From: Neodiprion pinetum | Lineage: Eukaryota > Arthropoda > Insecta > Hymenoptera > Diprionidae | Direction of reading: 5' to 3' | Length of the DNA stretch: 64,000 nucleotides | Assembly: GCF_021155775.2 (NCBI RefSeq) | Contig: NC_060238.1 | Location: 24,334,470 to 24,398,469, forward strand | Shown: positions 37,572 to 49,457 of the stretch, in pieces | Layout of the letters: each line of letters starts with the position of its first letter | How positions within the stretch are numbered: the stretch's first letter is position 1 | Notes under the pieces: model-generated | What the model was told of the DNA's origin: nothing | What the model saw: the letters and a program-made list of their open reading frames with translations, nothing else | Database searches by the model: none | Program-made: the position numbers and the translations under genes

Positions 37572-39628
37572 CTGAAAATAAAAGCAAAGACCCCACGAAT
37601 TATGACAATGAACATACGTTGGAATCGAGGGGCGATTCGTAAAAGAAGACGTTCAACGATTTCCGCAACTTTTAACCGACCGAAAGGAAATACGCTGACG
37701 TGTTTATTACCACCGGATATTAACGGAAAATTTCCTATCCGCCTGTCCGACCGAACGATGGGAATGGAAATGGGCCGATCGCATTTTCAACGACGTTCGA
37801 AAGATTAATGACGACGATTATGCCGATGGAGTTTCCGACATCCGGCTTCGAGTGCCTTCGACGAATTCAAAGCGCGTGGAAACTTTTTAACCCGTGAAAA
37901 TGTGCGAATGGTGTTCACGTTCGGCGAGAGAGAGAGCAAGAAAGAGAGAGAGATTTCGCGGTTTGAAATCTGTTTTTTAGAGATCCGGTACAGTACAACG
38001 GAGTGAAAATTCCTGATCGAACGATGCAAAGGAGCGAAATTTACTCGCATTGAGATCCGGGGTGAGAATGAGAGGAGAAAACGTTCTAAAATCGAGAATC
38101 AGGGATTCGGTGACATGTCGAAGTTGGGAACGTTACAGTAACGATTCATCTTGACCGAGAAACTTTTGAATTGTTTGAAATTCGGCAAATCGTAACAAAG
38201 CAAGACACACTCGTATTTCGAAATCCAAGTTTTAGAAAAGTGATCTCGAAAATTGAGAACGAGTGAATTTCTTTCCAACGTATCGTTAGGATAACCTTAC
38301 CAACTTCTGGATTGCCATGAGAATATTTTCGGATCGAACGACCAAACCGAGGGACGCCTGCTGCCTCTAGGAACGGCGTCGAATCTCTCGGGGGGATTAA
38401 GAATCGTAAGTTTCGATTGAGAGGGTTCAGACAGGCGGCGGTGTAGCGTAATATCGAACTAAATCACAGCGGTGAAGTTTCATTTCAACTTTACAATTGA
38501 GTCCTTCTCGAATAAGGGGGACGGAGTGGAAAGTTCGAAGGGGAGACGACGAACGACCTTGACTGAAAGCCCTGAAAACCTTCAAGGTCGCCTCTAATTT
38601 TCTTTCATCTACCACGTTGTTGGTGGTGAGTGAAAGTATTTTCACGATATCACGCGATTCGATTCTGCAGAAAGAAATTCATCACATTACAGTCTTCGAT
38701 TTTGAGTTCGAAAGAAATTAATGAACCCTACAAGCGAATAACACATACTCCGCATACTTCCGTTTAAATTATTTTTCCTGTATCGTCGATTACCTCAAAA
38801 TACGACTAGTAGTATTCGTAGTTGATTGTACTGAAAACAATCTCACAATAATAAAATTGTAACTTGAACCGCGAGTTTTTCCTTCTACTTTTACTTTCTT
38901 CCTTGTAATACTCTGACAAAGCGTATGTTTACAACGAAAAGCGAGGACACGGTCAAGCGGTAAATGTTATCGCATGACCTGATAATCCGCGGTCACTTCG
39001 CATAAGTACCTAACCGTGCGTTGCTTTCTTCGATGTCAAGGCAAAAAATCATTGCGTTTGCGAAGAAGATGTCGAAAATTTTATCATTACATGATTTAAA
39101 TTTTATCCAAAGCATTGTCAAGCGTAAGGAAAATAACTATGCGGCAATTAAGACCTTACGGAATAACGAAGCGTTATTAACTGACTTGTTTTCTTCATTT
39201 CGTTCGAGTTGAAATCAAGAAGTCGTATCAGCTGAGTTAGACCCGTAAGCTTTCAAGTTTCCGGATCATTGACTTTGACTTTATCTTGCGTGTGTTTCAC
39301 GAGATTTATAGAAATTGTTGAATGAAATGATAAAACCTTTCGTCGCCAAATTCGCATTACTTTCTGGCACTGTTACGACCTTGAACAATCGGACAAGGAA
39401 TATATTTTTCACGGTAGTGCAGAGTGTAAAAGATCAGTCATTAATGGTACCCAAACTTGCTACTGAGCATCGACGAACTTCGGTAATTTCGTATCTAATT
39501 AAATAACGTCTCTTTATCGCGGGTCTTTCCTAAACACGGAGGTTAAAAGATCACGGTAATCCGAAAGCGGTAACGCGCAGAAACTTGCAGTCGCGCGAAG
39601 TAGTGGGGTTATCTCCAGTTCCGTGGAT

Positions 39629-39662
39629 TATAAAAAGGGAAGCGTCAACCGAGAAAGTCAGT
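39629..39662 (+). promoter_or_regulatory. TATA box and initiator of the lectin gene at 39696
   Basis: TATAAAAA starts at 39629, and the initiator TCAGT puts its A at 39660, 31 bases downstream. This is the ideal insect core-promoter spacing, with the ATG 36 bases further on. Confidence 0.7.
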
Positions 39663-39695
39663 GAGTACCGAACAACGACACGTGTCACTTTGAAA

Positions 39696-40353
39696 ATGGG
39701 TTCGTCATCAATGTCTCCGTGTCTCCACGTAGCGAGCTTCATCGCTATTCTGGGACTTTTCATCTCGACAGAGGCTCGTGTCGATCAAGTCGGTAAGTGA
39801 ATACCGTTGATTTCGAAAAAATTGCGAAAGGTCTGCCAGAGTGATTGAAATTAAAGGCGCGTGTCAGTTCAAACCAGGTTCATCGCGCAAGGCTACACCA
39901 TGTGCATGGGCAACACCGTCGCTTACAAGGTTTACAACGAACGGCGGACCTGGCACGAAGCGGTGCAAGTTTGCAGAGGCGAAGGAGCTCGCCTGGCGAT
40001 AATCGACAGCTACGAGAAGGTTCGAGTCATCGGCGGAATGAAGCCGTTCAACGCCTACGTCTGGGTCGGAGTGTCGCGATCGGATCCGCAGCATCCTTGG
40101 ATAACGGCGGACGAAGGTAAGTGCCCGATTACCGAATCCGAGGATTCGCGGTCCCTGACTAATTAATTCGCGACTCCCTCCGCCAGGCGCCGTGATGAAC
40201 AACGTTCCTTGGGCACCGACGAAACCTTCGGGCCCGTACAACTGCCTCACCGTCCGAGGGTGCAACCGGGGATTGAGCAACGAGGACTGCAGCCAGCGAA
40301 AGGGATTCGTCTGCGAAGGGGTGATGATAGGCTCGAAACCCGAATTTGTGTGA
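39696..40353 (+). CDS. Secreted C-type lectin-like protein, three exons, extra disulfide
   Basis: Exons 39696-39792, 39868-40116 and 40187-40353, introns in phase 1 (the second only 70 bp), encode 170 residues. The N-terminus has a good signal peptide (hydrophobic VASFIAILGLFIS, cleavage near TEA). The lectin-like domain runs from about residue 41 (GYTMCMGNTVAYKV) to 160, with Cys 68, 135, 150 and 158 in canonical places and an additional pair, Cys 45 and Cys 141, absent from the other copies here. VWVGV and PWAPTKP mark the domain core; TKP stands where EPN or QPD would bind Ca and sugar. It lies antisense in the Dys intron between exons 37473-37571 and 47781-48019. It is the most diverged intact family member in the window and has its own strong promoter. 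Confidence 0.88.
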
Positions 40354-43300
40354 TTAGGTCAGCTTGAATGAATTGGCTGACTGATGTCGTTGACACGAAA
40401 ACTGGTATCATGATGATTTATACTTTACAATTCAACCATATCGTTAAACCTTGACATATATATTCAAATTCTATAACCTAACCTTTTCAATTCTACAAGT
40501 GTGATGCTTCAAGATCTCTGGTTTCATAAGTATCACAAGTAGAACTCATAGCTTGAATTAATTAAGACGAGTCGGTCAGAAGTCGTACTTAATTTGTTAC
40601 TTTATCATTACTAATCGGAAAACAGAAACGACCTTTGTAATCTGACACGAGAAAGTGAGATAATACCGACACTGTATGCGGATGTTGAAGCAAATAATAA
40701 TCTGAAAAACAATAAAAAATTTGTAAACTAATTGGAATAAACATAAGATAGATAGATTCCTACATGTAGTAGCGTTTGTGTTATGATGGGTTTTTTCTCT
40801 TATCGAAAACAATAACTGGGCAAAACAGTCAAAGACTGATTACGACCTCGACTACAGGACGTAATCCATTATCTACGAAGTATATTTACGGCGTAAGGCC
40901 TGCCTCAACAGATAACCCAGTCATCTGTAACCGGGGATAGTTTATCTACATTACTTGCGTAAAAAAGTCACGATTGCTCTGATAAGATGGATCACCAGAA
41001 TCACACACGTGCCTCAATGAACAAACTCCTCGAGTCCGAATGTAATCGCAACGAGGTAAACGACCGTTAACCCAAGTTAAGACTGTAAATAACTCGTCTC
41101 GGATAAATGAGCTTAAACGAGTCACTTGATTCGGTGTAATCAATATTCTTCATGCCTATCTCAATGAATACAAAGTCGCTTATCGACTCGACCTGACCCA
41201 AGGATTTTAACTTATCAAGAACATTTATCGTACGTAATAGCTCTGAGCAATCGTGCGACTGAATGGGAATCCCGTCTGAATAAACAGACTGTTGAACTTT
41301 CACCCGAAGCTTTAGTAAAAACCTCGCGATAAAAATTTCATCGTATAATTTCGAGTGCAGCTCAATTGCCGATCGTTTGATGTTTTGACAATTAACAGTT
41401 TTTACCATTCTGTGGTGGATCATAAATGGTACGTCTGAACGAGGGATGAGCATCGAAAGATCAGTATCGATATTAAGATAATATCGTAGACAAAACATCG
41501 ATATTTTTCGCCACCAATTTGAATGAGTTTACGAACCCCATGACTAGAAAGTAAGAGAGAAGGAAATGAAATTTCGGGAAACAAAGTTGGGCTGGGTTTC
41601 ATTAGTTATATTTTTTATTAGTTTAATAGCTAGTGTAGTAACAATTTCTGCCGCTTGCCCCATTCGTGTTCTTTGGTTGTTCAAATATTATGATTATTAA
41701 GCATTGACCAGTCGTTCATAGCTGCCATCGTCCCTGGTCTGAACTTTGACCCCGAATTTTGTATTCGTCAAAAATGCTCGCGAATCTACGGATGCGAGTG
41801 AAAATTTGCACCGAGTTGAAGGGAGGATGAAAAGAAGAAGAAGAAGAAGGAAAAAAAGAAGAAGCGGGAAATAATCGATCAGAGGAAAATTTAGACGGGT
41901 AGTTTTTTATGACTCCCAACGGAGAAAGTGGCGGAAGGGGATGAAGCGGAGAAGTTCTACCCGTAACGGTGACGACCCTTGGCCCAAAACCTGGACCACC
42001 CGGTCGAAGATACATCTACTCTCACGAATTCGTCTTCCAGGTTGTTGCGATTGTGTGCGAGAAGCTCACCAACGGGGAAAAAAAGCTGCGTCCGTATAGT
42101 AAGGAGGGGCGAAGAGATGTCGAGGGGTAAGATTTCCCCTAGACGTATTAAAGGGGCGGTTGGATAAAAAACGGTCGCGGTTTCTGGGGTGGATATTGTT
42201 TTTTATAACCGGAGAGACGATGACTGAGCATGTTTTCCAGTCGTTTCTTCGTTCTCATTTACTCTACACGATTAATCTCTCACGATCGAATTGAAATCAA
42301 ATTATCCCGAAATTTCGTTATCATTACCGTCAGTGTAATTATCCTACATTTGTCCCCATGTAATTGCGAACTAGCAATCACACTTTGACTCAAGTTATTT
42401 TGTCGCGGAACGAAATAATAATATCGTAGGGAAAAAAAAAAAAAGAAAAAAAAAATTAATTAAGGATGTAATCGATTCGATCAAGTCCCACCTTTTTTTT
42501 TTCTTTTAAACTGACGAAACCTATCGTCGATGTTACAGTCTTAGTCTTTCGTAATTTCAGACTGAATCAAAAAACCCATCATCCGATACATTGTTCTCGT
42601 ATATAGAAGGCAATGTTTCGAGGGATTAAATTTACATTTGACAGGTTTCTTTGAGTATCCGGCAATAATGGAGATTCAACGTCGCCTGCCGGTAATTAGA
42701 ACGATTAATTAGAACGAAGCCGGGCTTCTCTGCATCCATTGAGTTTAAAAAGAAGCTCAACAAGTTCGCGAGGGTTTTTGAACAATGGATTTGAAGCGGA
42801 CAGAAATTAGAAAACGAAAATCCTTTTCCTCCTCCGTCGCGAATGATTCGTGAAAATTGTTCGTAAGCTCGGAAAAAAACAAACAACGCGAGGGATGAGA
42901 GTTCCCAGATTTTAAAATAATTTCTGTCCGCTGGTAGCTGACCGAAAGCTTCTCATTTCTCCCCGTCAAAGGTTGAACGAGAATGAAAATGGCCTCCGGT
43001 TTAGGGTTCGCGACGCCGGGAGAAGATCGAAGATAAAAGAAATCCGAGAGGCACATTGCCTGTGAAACGACGCAATAAAACAAATGTATAAAACAGATCG
43101 ATCAAACGCGAATACCGTGTTTCAGAGGTTTTCCGAACACGTGTCGAACATCCGTCTCCTCGGGGTTTCGGATTTCTACCAAGAGATGTACGAAAAATTC
43201 TCATCCACGCCCGATCGCGTATCGAATTTCATCCTTACAAATTTTCCTCCCACCCCCGCGCCGCTAATTCGATGTCTCGATCTCTTACGTTTCGGAGTTC

Positions 43301-44876
43301 CTGATCACCGCGGATGTGATTCGGCGGAAGCCGAGAAAATATCTCGAATTCCCTGCCAAGGGAGGGAAGAAAATATATACGAAACGGAGATCCGAGATCC
43401 GGGCACGTTGCGCTCAGGGAATAAGGGGGAAAAGCGGGAAGAATGGGAAGGAACCCCAGGGCATTCTTGAGACTCTGGGGTAATGACATTCCTATGGAAT
43501 GTAGGTGGGCACTTACCCAGCTACGACTCTAGATAAGTGGACATTCGATTTTACTCAACGGGTTGGTAGTGGAGATGGAAGAAAAGTTCGTCGGGTTTAC
43601 ACTGCACTGGAACGGATCCTTTTTCTGCTATATTTGTTACACGTACAGATTTTGTATGAAATTTTTTTTTTTTTTTGGTTGTCGAGACAGAATTAAGTCT
43701 CGTTTCCAAATACCCAAAACCAATAAAATATACTTGCGCATTCGTAATTTCGACGTTAAATTGATAAACTTACAATTAGTGAAATATTATCTACGATTTT
43801 CGTGGTATTATGAAAATATTGAAACATATCGTATGTAAAAAATACTTTATGTAACAATCGTGATAAAAAGTTCGGATTGGACAGCGACGAAAGTTTTTTT
43901 TTTATCATTCTATCTACGGCGAAAAACGACAAGATTGAAAGAAAGTAATTGTAATTTACTCACAGCAGTGAAATTTACGATGATTTTTTTTTTTTTTTTT
44001 ACGACGGTATAAATATACTTGAAGCAGCGGATAAAGATTCTCAACGTCTTCGTTTGGCTGAAAAACAATTTCAATCAAGGCCGCGGAAAGTACGTCTAAA
44101 TATAAAGAATATATCGATTTAATTCCCATATTTCCCTAAATAAAAAGCATCGTTGAAAACGGACTCTGGAACTGTGTTGTCGTAAATTTTCAAAGTAACG
44201 GGAAAAGTATTGCGAAACTAGAGAAGGTGGTTAACACGAGTGTGATCGAGCATAAAGTGAAAATATCGGCGAACGTGTTTTACCCCGAGTAGGTATAAAA
44301 GAGGGAATTAGGAGGTAAAGTTCGGGGATGTTCGAAGCTTTCGTAATTAACAAGGTGGGATGAGTTTTGAGACGGCGTTACGGCCGAGCCATTAGAGATG
44401 GGCCGGTGCGTCAAAAGTCCCCTCGAAAGAGGATCGGCGGGGTTCTTGGCTAATCCCGAAGGCGGGGGTGAGCGCGCATCCCTGAGCGAGAAATATCTGG
44501 AATTTATGGATTTAATATACGCAATTAGCACTATTACGGGAGAAGGGGGAAGAGGGGGAGGAGGATGACGCTCCTCGGAGAGTAACGAGAGAGGCATGAA
44601 AAGCCTCGCTCGATGCCACGCCGAGCTTCAACCGAAGAATTACGGAGGCTTGAGCTTGAGCTTTAACCAGCCGAGATACCGAGGCGCCGAATCGGGGGGA
44701 CAAAGCGACGGAGACGAGGAACTCAGGGGTGGAATAAGACCCGGGACCTTTCCCGAGGGAGATTCGCTCCCTTATTCGCGTGTATCAACCTGCCCACTGT
44801 AGTATCCGTAATTTCCAGGGACTCCAGCGCACTTTGACTATGCTATAGATAATACTGTACTTATATACAATGTATA
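40354..44876. other. Dys intron, no gene supported
   Basis: AT-rich to 41700, then moderately GC-rich patches (41900-42170, 43000-43620, 44280-44810) with open frames but no splice or domain evidence. A 143-codon minus-strand frame at 41067-41498 is unassigned. Confidence 0.45.
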
Positions 44877-44990
44877 CACTGAGAGAAATTTTTACTTCCG
44901 GTTACCGCTCGGTCCTTGACTATTTTCATTTTTTACCACTATCGAGAAATATAGTTCTAGGGAGAAAACGAAAATTATTCTTAGAAAATT
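44877..44990 (-). mobile_element. Short TIR element, partial copy 4
   Basis: One end (CACTGAGAGAAATTTTTAC followed by TTCCGGTTACCGCTCGG), preceded by TA. The match to copies 1 and 3 fades after about 110 bases, so the other end is missing. Confidence 0.65.
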
Positions 44991-45315
44991 TAAATTGGCC
45001 TACTTGGACTAGTGATGAACTAATTTTGTCGTAGATTCAGAAATTTGGGATCAGATAATGTTAGATCGTCATCGATATGGTAGATAGTCATCAAAAAGTG
45101 TTAGACTGACATCGCGTGGTGATGGATAGACGAAAAATCCGTATAATCAAAGCCAACGTCGAAACTGTTATCGCAACGTAACGAAAGCAATAGCCTGATG
45201 GTATTTTCAATGGCAATGAAACTGAAGACTGCAAAACAGTACCTTTGGATGGATTTCAGGAATCAAGAGAGTTCTAATCATACGAGATTGAACGTTCAGT
45301 TTTCGACATAATTTC

Positions 45316-45860
45316 GCGATTCGATAGACTTATGTGATTCGATCACCAGATTAAAATTTTGTATCGCTTCACGGGATTGTTTATGAGATACGAACAAATA
45401 TGTCTTCGCTCATTTTACACGTATTCTCATGGAGGAATGGACGAGAATCGAAGTTGTCGATTAAGTTTGTAACGAAGTGACCCTGAAATTTGGGTGAATT
45501 TTTTTTTTGGCAGTAGAAGCAAGTCCGATAACAATTGATAAAGATATTTCAGAATTATTCACCACTTCCACGATGTTGGGAAAAATTGTTTAAAAAACTG
45601 TACACACGTGTGAGGTTGTACTCGGCTGTGCAGGCCGTAAAACGTTGCGACGTGGCAACAACGCATCGCATGCGTAAAACATGAAATTGCTGTATCAGCG
45701 TTACTTTTCGGTTATAAATTTCAAAGATCTTGGAAGTATATACATGGAATGTACAAAGCTTTCGCAACAACGTGACGAGACGTTGCCAAAGTCTGAAAAA
45801 CCTAATACGATGGTCGGACACGCAATTTTGAATATCTGCGTAACGCCGTTAAAACTTCCT
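45316..45860 (+). repeat. ~545-bp dispersed repeat, copy A
   Basis: It is nearly identical to the reverse complement of 59194-59742; in the central 267 bases the translated frame differs at only two of 88 residues. Similarity may extend left to about 45269. No transposase is encoded and no clear terminal inverted repeat is seen, so it may be a non-autonomous element or a fragment. Confidence 0.75.
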
Positions 45861-47780
45861 TAACCGAATCAGGGAATGCGAACAGCTGACCTGCGTAAAA
45901 TACGTCGACTGATTTCATATTCCAGGCATAAAGGGTATCCACCAAAGATATTTTGCAAACGGCAAAGTGCCGCGTTGAATCGCAAAGCAGAAAGGATCTG
46001 GAGCGGCGTGAGATTCGCTGGTGGAATACAACGATGAGGATGAGAAAGAAATTGCAGCGCGGGATAAATTGATAAAGTCACCGAGTCAAGTCGTGTTGGG
46101 ATAAAGGGATTTGACCGTTGAATCGAGAGTTAGGAGACAATATTCCGGCGCTCCCCGAGTGATACGACGAATCTAATTCCGTGTCTGATCAGCTCGGGTT
46201 CGACGAGGAAATGAAATATTGAACAGAACCTGCTGGGCCTGGAATTACCGAGCAAGGAACGGCATTGAGCGATAATTGCAAGCTTTACGATCCGAAAATG
46301 AGGTTAGAGCCGTGAAAAGGGCGACACCGTTGAGTTCCGCTTTTGTTAGCGCTTCGTAATCAGCGGGGAAAATGTCAGGTGACAGAACCGGGTTATTGCT
46401 TCGAGTTACGGGCGAGATATTTTCACGAGAAACGTTGCGGTCGTATAATTGGCAGCGCTTTTCCCGAGGATTGAATTGTTAAAAACATTTTTCATCGTTT
46501 TTCAACTTAACAATTGGACAGAAGTCGTTCGAAGCATCGAGCGTGGAAAACAAAAGCTTATTAAAGGACTCGGATTGTATTCCGGATCGATTTTAAAGAT
46601 TAAGGACGAGCAACTTCGAGCTGCTCAGCAACAAGCGTCAAAGGTTTTCCACCGAGTGCCTCGCTTTACTTTCATCTTTATCACGTCGCTGCTTCTCTTC
46701 TCGTCTCTTCACTTCTCCCTTCTTAACTTTCACCTCAATTTTATCCTCGAGACTCTTCCGTCCCTTTTGCGAACGAGCCTGCTCAGCCTTTGAGATCAAC
46801 TTTTACCTTTCAATTCGAGTGGGCAACGCGCTTTGGTTCCATAATGTACCACCTGACGCTTCTCCTCGTCAATAATTTAATACCCACCTACCGCGAATTA
46901 CCGAGAGGATCGTAAGTCGAGCTCAAGTTCCTCGGATAAAAACCGAGTCGAACTTTCTGCCGGTATGATGCCATCAATTTTAAACGAGAATAATTCTTCC
47001 ACGTTCCAGTGAGTTGCGATAATTTTACTAAAAACCTTTTAAAAAAAAAAACGGATACTCAAATTATCAACCCGAGTTCGGACGTAAATTTTTCATTTAA
47101 AAATGCTTCAAAATGACTAAAGATTCGTTTCTTTTTCTTACGAAACTTTGTGTTTCACAAATTTAGTGAAACATTTCATTCTTTTCCAACAGTTGATTCC
47201 ATTTTTCTGTTTATTAATAAAAACAAATATCAGTGCAATGTTGAATATTCCACGGTATCAACGCGATAAGAAAAAAGACGTTTCAGCGCTACTGAAAAGT
47301 AGAATCTTTTGATCAAAAACCAGTCTTCGCAGAGTGGAATCGAACGATTATACCATACTTGTTTTTTGTTTTTTTTTTTTTGACAATTTGAAATCAAATT
47401 CTAAGCTACGTTTGAAAACTTTCGTACCGTTTTTTTTTTCTCTTACTTAAAATTTTGGTTGAAATCGTCGTGGCTTACGACTGTACGAATAAACAATAAA
47501 TAACGAACGATCAATTTTGGTGCTCGTTCTCAAAATCAACAAACTCTTTCTTTCTAAATGCGCGCAAATTTCTTGCCAAATGATAAAACGTCGAAGACGG
47601 TGAAATTTTCGCTAAAAAAGAAATTCCTGCAACAGATTTTCACCATTTTCATTTTCGAGGTTGACAAAAAAATTAAAAAAAAAATAAAAAAAAACCCTCG
47701 ACGCGTCTGACTTTGTACAAAAGAACCGAACCCCTGTCCATAACGCAGGTACGACACAAAAAGCGAATAATGACTGTCAC
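45861..47780. other. Dys intron, no gene seen
   Basis: Moderately GC-rich to 46950, then poly-A/T-rich. No recognisable product. Confidence 0.5.
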
Positions 47781-48019
47781 CTGAAGAACCGACTTGTCAA
47801 GGCCCGTGACAACTGCGGATGGCGGTGAAGCCGAGGGGAAGACGCTCTTAGTCGCAGAGACGTCGCCGGGGGTGGGCGACGATGACGACGTCGTCGACTT
47901 GGTAATCGGAGATGCACTCGACGTCGGTGTCTCGGGTGTTGCGGGCGTTTCGAGGGGGGCGGAAGGGGAGGCCGCGGCCCCCCTCGGAGGCACCCCCGCC
48001 CCTAACTTCTTCTCTGATT
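47781..48019 (-). CDS. Dys: Dystrophin internal exon, Ser/Thr/Pro-rich linker
   Basis: This 239-nt exon starts after a good acceptor (pyrimidine tract then CAG, AG at 48021-48020) and ends CAG|GTGACA. It takes two leading bases, so the exon before it ends in phase 1, and it leaves in phase 0. The 79 complete codons begin SEKKLGAGVPPRG and continue as a run of Ala, Ser, Pro and Thr, ending VVTGLDKSVLQ. The exon is far more GC-rich than its surroundings. No folded domain is visible; it reads as a flexible linker leading into the spectrin repeat on the next exon. Assignment to Dys rests on phase, strand and the downstream join (SVLQ followed by IRDWLTVEEDML), not on recognition of the linker itself. 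Confidence 0.72.
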
Positions 48020-48066
48020 CTGAAACAGAAATTGAAAATTTTTTAAACTTAAGAACGAAGCGGCCA

Positions 48067-48203
48067 CACTGAGAAAAATTTCATTTGTCACGGTAACTAG
48101 AAAAATTGAGTAAAACAGGTATCGTTAAAAAAAACTGTTCGAATATTGTTGGAATTACGAAAAACGAGGTACGCGTAAGTATAAAAAAATAACCGGAACT
48201 AAA
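48067..48203 (+). mobile_element. Short TIR element, internally deleted copy 2
   Basis: It shares the first ~110 bases (CACTGAGAAAAATTTCATTT...) with copy 1, then jumps to the terminal AACCGGAACTAAA block. About 270 internal bases are gone. Confidence 0.65.
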
Positions 48204-48205
48204 TC

Positions 48206-48604
48206 ATGGTGAAAACAAGTTTTCGAGGAATAAATTCCACGGACTTTTTCCATGTTTTCCAGGACCTAAAACCTGGTTTTCCTTGAATTTTTGCCCAATT
48301 CTAGTAAGTTACTAGAACCTGAATAGTTGAGCTTATCGACTCTATATTCGGTTGAGATTCAATTCGAATTGAAGAAAAATATAACGTAGATAAAAAAGTC
48401 AGTTTAAGGAATTTTATTTTTTTCGATGGGAAAAACGTAAACTTGTTAAATCAGAAAATCATTTCTAATTTCCCATATTAGAAGACTGATATTTCCATGA
48501 CTAAATTAAAATTCCCCTGACAATTCCAGACTTTCCGCGAGCCCTTTTTAAATGCCCCAACATTTCCAGGTTTCCCGGATTTTCCAGGTGTGCGACCACC
48601 CTTG
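48206..48604. mobile_element. hAT-like non-autonomous element, degraded left end
   Basis: The right end, read inward on the minus strand, is CAAGGGTGGTCGCACACCTGG followed by repeated CCTGGAAA-type blocks. Such ends are familiar from arthropod hAT-type MITEs. The left part (TTTTCCAGGACC, AAACCTGGTTTTCC) carries similar blocks, but the terminus is eroded beside the TIR element at 48067-48203. Confidence 0.4.
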
Positions 48605-49050
48605 TAAACTCCACGAGGAGAGAAGAAGCGGCAGTCCTTTCGCCGAGAGCAATCTAGCGTAGTGCAGATTGACGAAATGTCCTTTCGATATCCCGCGGGA
48701 CCCAACGTGCAGGCGACCGACTTCCCTGAAAATCTTTACCCAACAGGATTGGCCTTAGACTCTAGAGTCGAGGACCGCCGACCCGCAGCTCTTGGCCCTA
48801 CCCTAACAGTCTTTGGGATCTGGGACCATTGTCTCTCTACGTTTCCTCGACGCTGCATGGCGAAGGGTGAAATATCATCCGTAGTCTGGTCGAGGAAAGA
48901 AAGGGAACAGAAAAAAAGTGGGGAAGAGAGAAGGAGAGAGAGAGGAATCATTTTTTGAGCCTTTTATCGGGACTCGTGATCCTTTTTGGCAAAAGGATTT
49001 AATAAATTAGGACGTGACTAAGAAATGGCAAGAAACAACTTCGGTGGTTT

Positions 49051-49457
49051 GAAATTTTTAGTTCCGGTTACCGCTCGGATTTTTTATCACGATCGAAAAA
49101 TACAGTTCTAGGTAGAAAATGAAAATTTGTTTTTTAACTGTTACCGGAAAGTCTAGTATCTGTTAATATTCTTCCTCGTTACGATCGCCGTCGCTATATT
49201 TTCTTGCAACCGTTGCGAAAATTTAATGCTTGTGCGACAATAAATTGACGTTAAAGCCTTGTTTAACTGAAAAAGTAGAGCAAAGCTCACAAACCGATTT
49301 TGCGTTGCAATAACCAAAAAAGGATCGAAAATAGCGCAAAATGGTTAGGCGTACCTCGTTTTTCGTAATTCCAACAATATTCAAACAGTTTTTTTTTCAC
49401 GATACCTGTTTTACTCAATTTTTCTGGTCACTGTAACAAATGAATTTTCTCTCAGTG
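49051..49457 (-). mobile_element. Short TIR element, copy 3
   Basis: A near full-length copy in reverse orientation, ending TCTCTCAGTG followed by TA. It gives the best view of the element (about 400 bp, no coding capacity). The TA flank and the CACTG/CAGTG ends suggest mobilisation by a Tc1/mariner-type transposase; this is inference. Confidence 0.7.

Larger units (their letters stand above)
4694..48019 (-). other. Dys: Dystrophin gene body (part), minus strand, running off the left edge and probably the right
   Basis: Transcription runs from high to low coordinates. Exons 47781-48019 (phase 1 in, 0 out), 37473-37571 (0 in, 0 out) and 24672-24777 (0 in, 1 out) join without breaking frame. 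The last two give a continuous spectrin-repeat sequence typical of insect dystrophin. Dystrophin is a large cytoskeletal protein linking actin to the dystroglycan complex under the plasma membrane. The actin-binding start and the WW/EF-hand/ZZ end are not seen, so they lie outside the window or were missed. Introns of 10-13 kb fit the very large size of this gene in animals. The left limit depends on whether exons 5903-6191 and 4694-4951 belong to Dys. The 48020-64000 part is probably also intron, because exon 47781-48019 needs an upstream exon ending in phase 1. Confidence 0.75.

Noticed and set aside
43084..43470. 128-codon plus-strand frame in a GC-rich patch
   Set aside because: No acceptor, donor, signal peptide or domain; composition alone does not support a gene.
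45555..45821. 88-codon frame repeated almost unchanged at 59227-59493
   Set aside because: Its recurrence is explained by the dispersed DNA repeat rather than by a gene; the product resembles no transposase or known protein.
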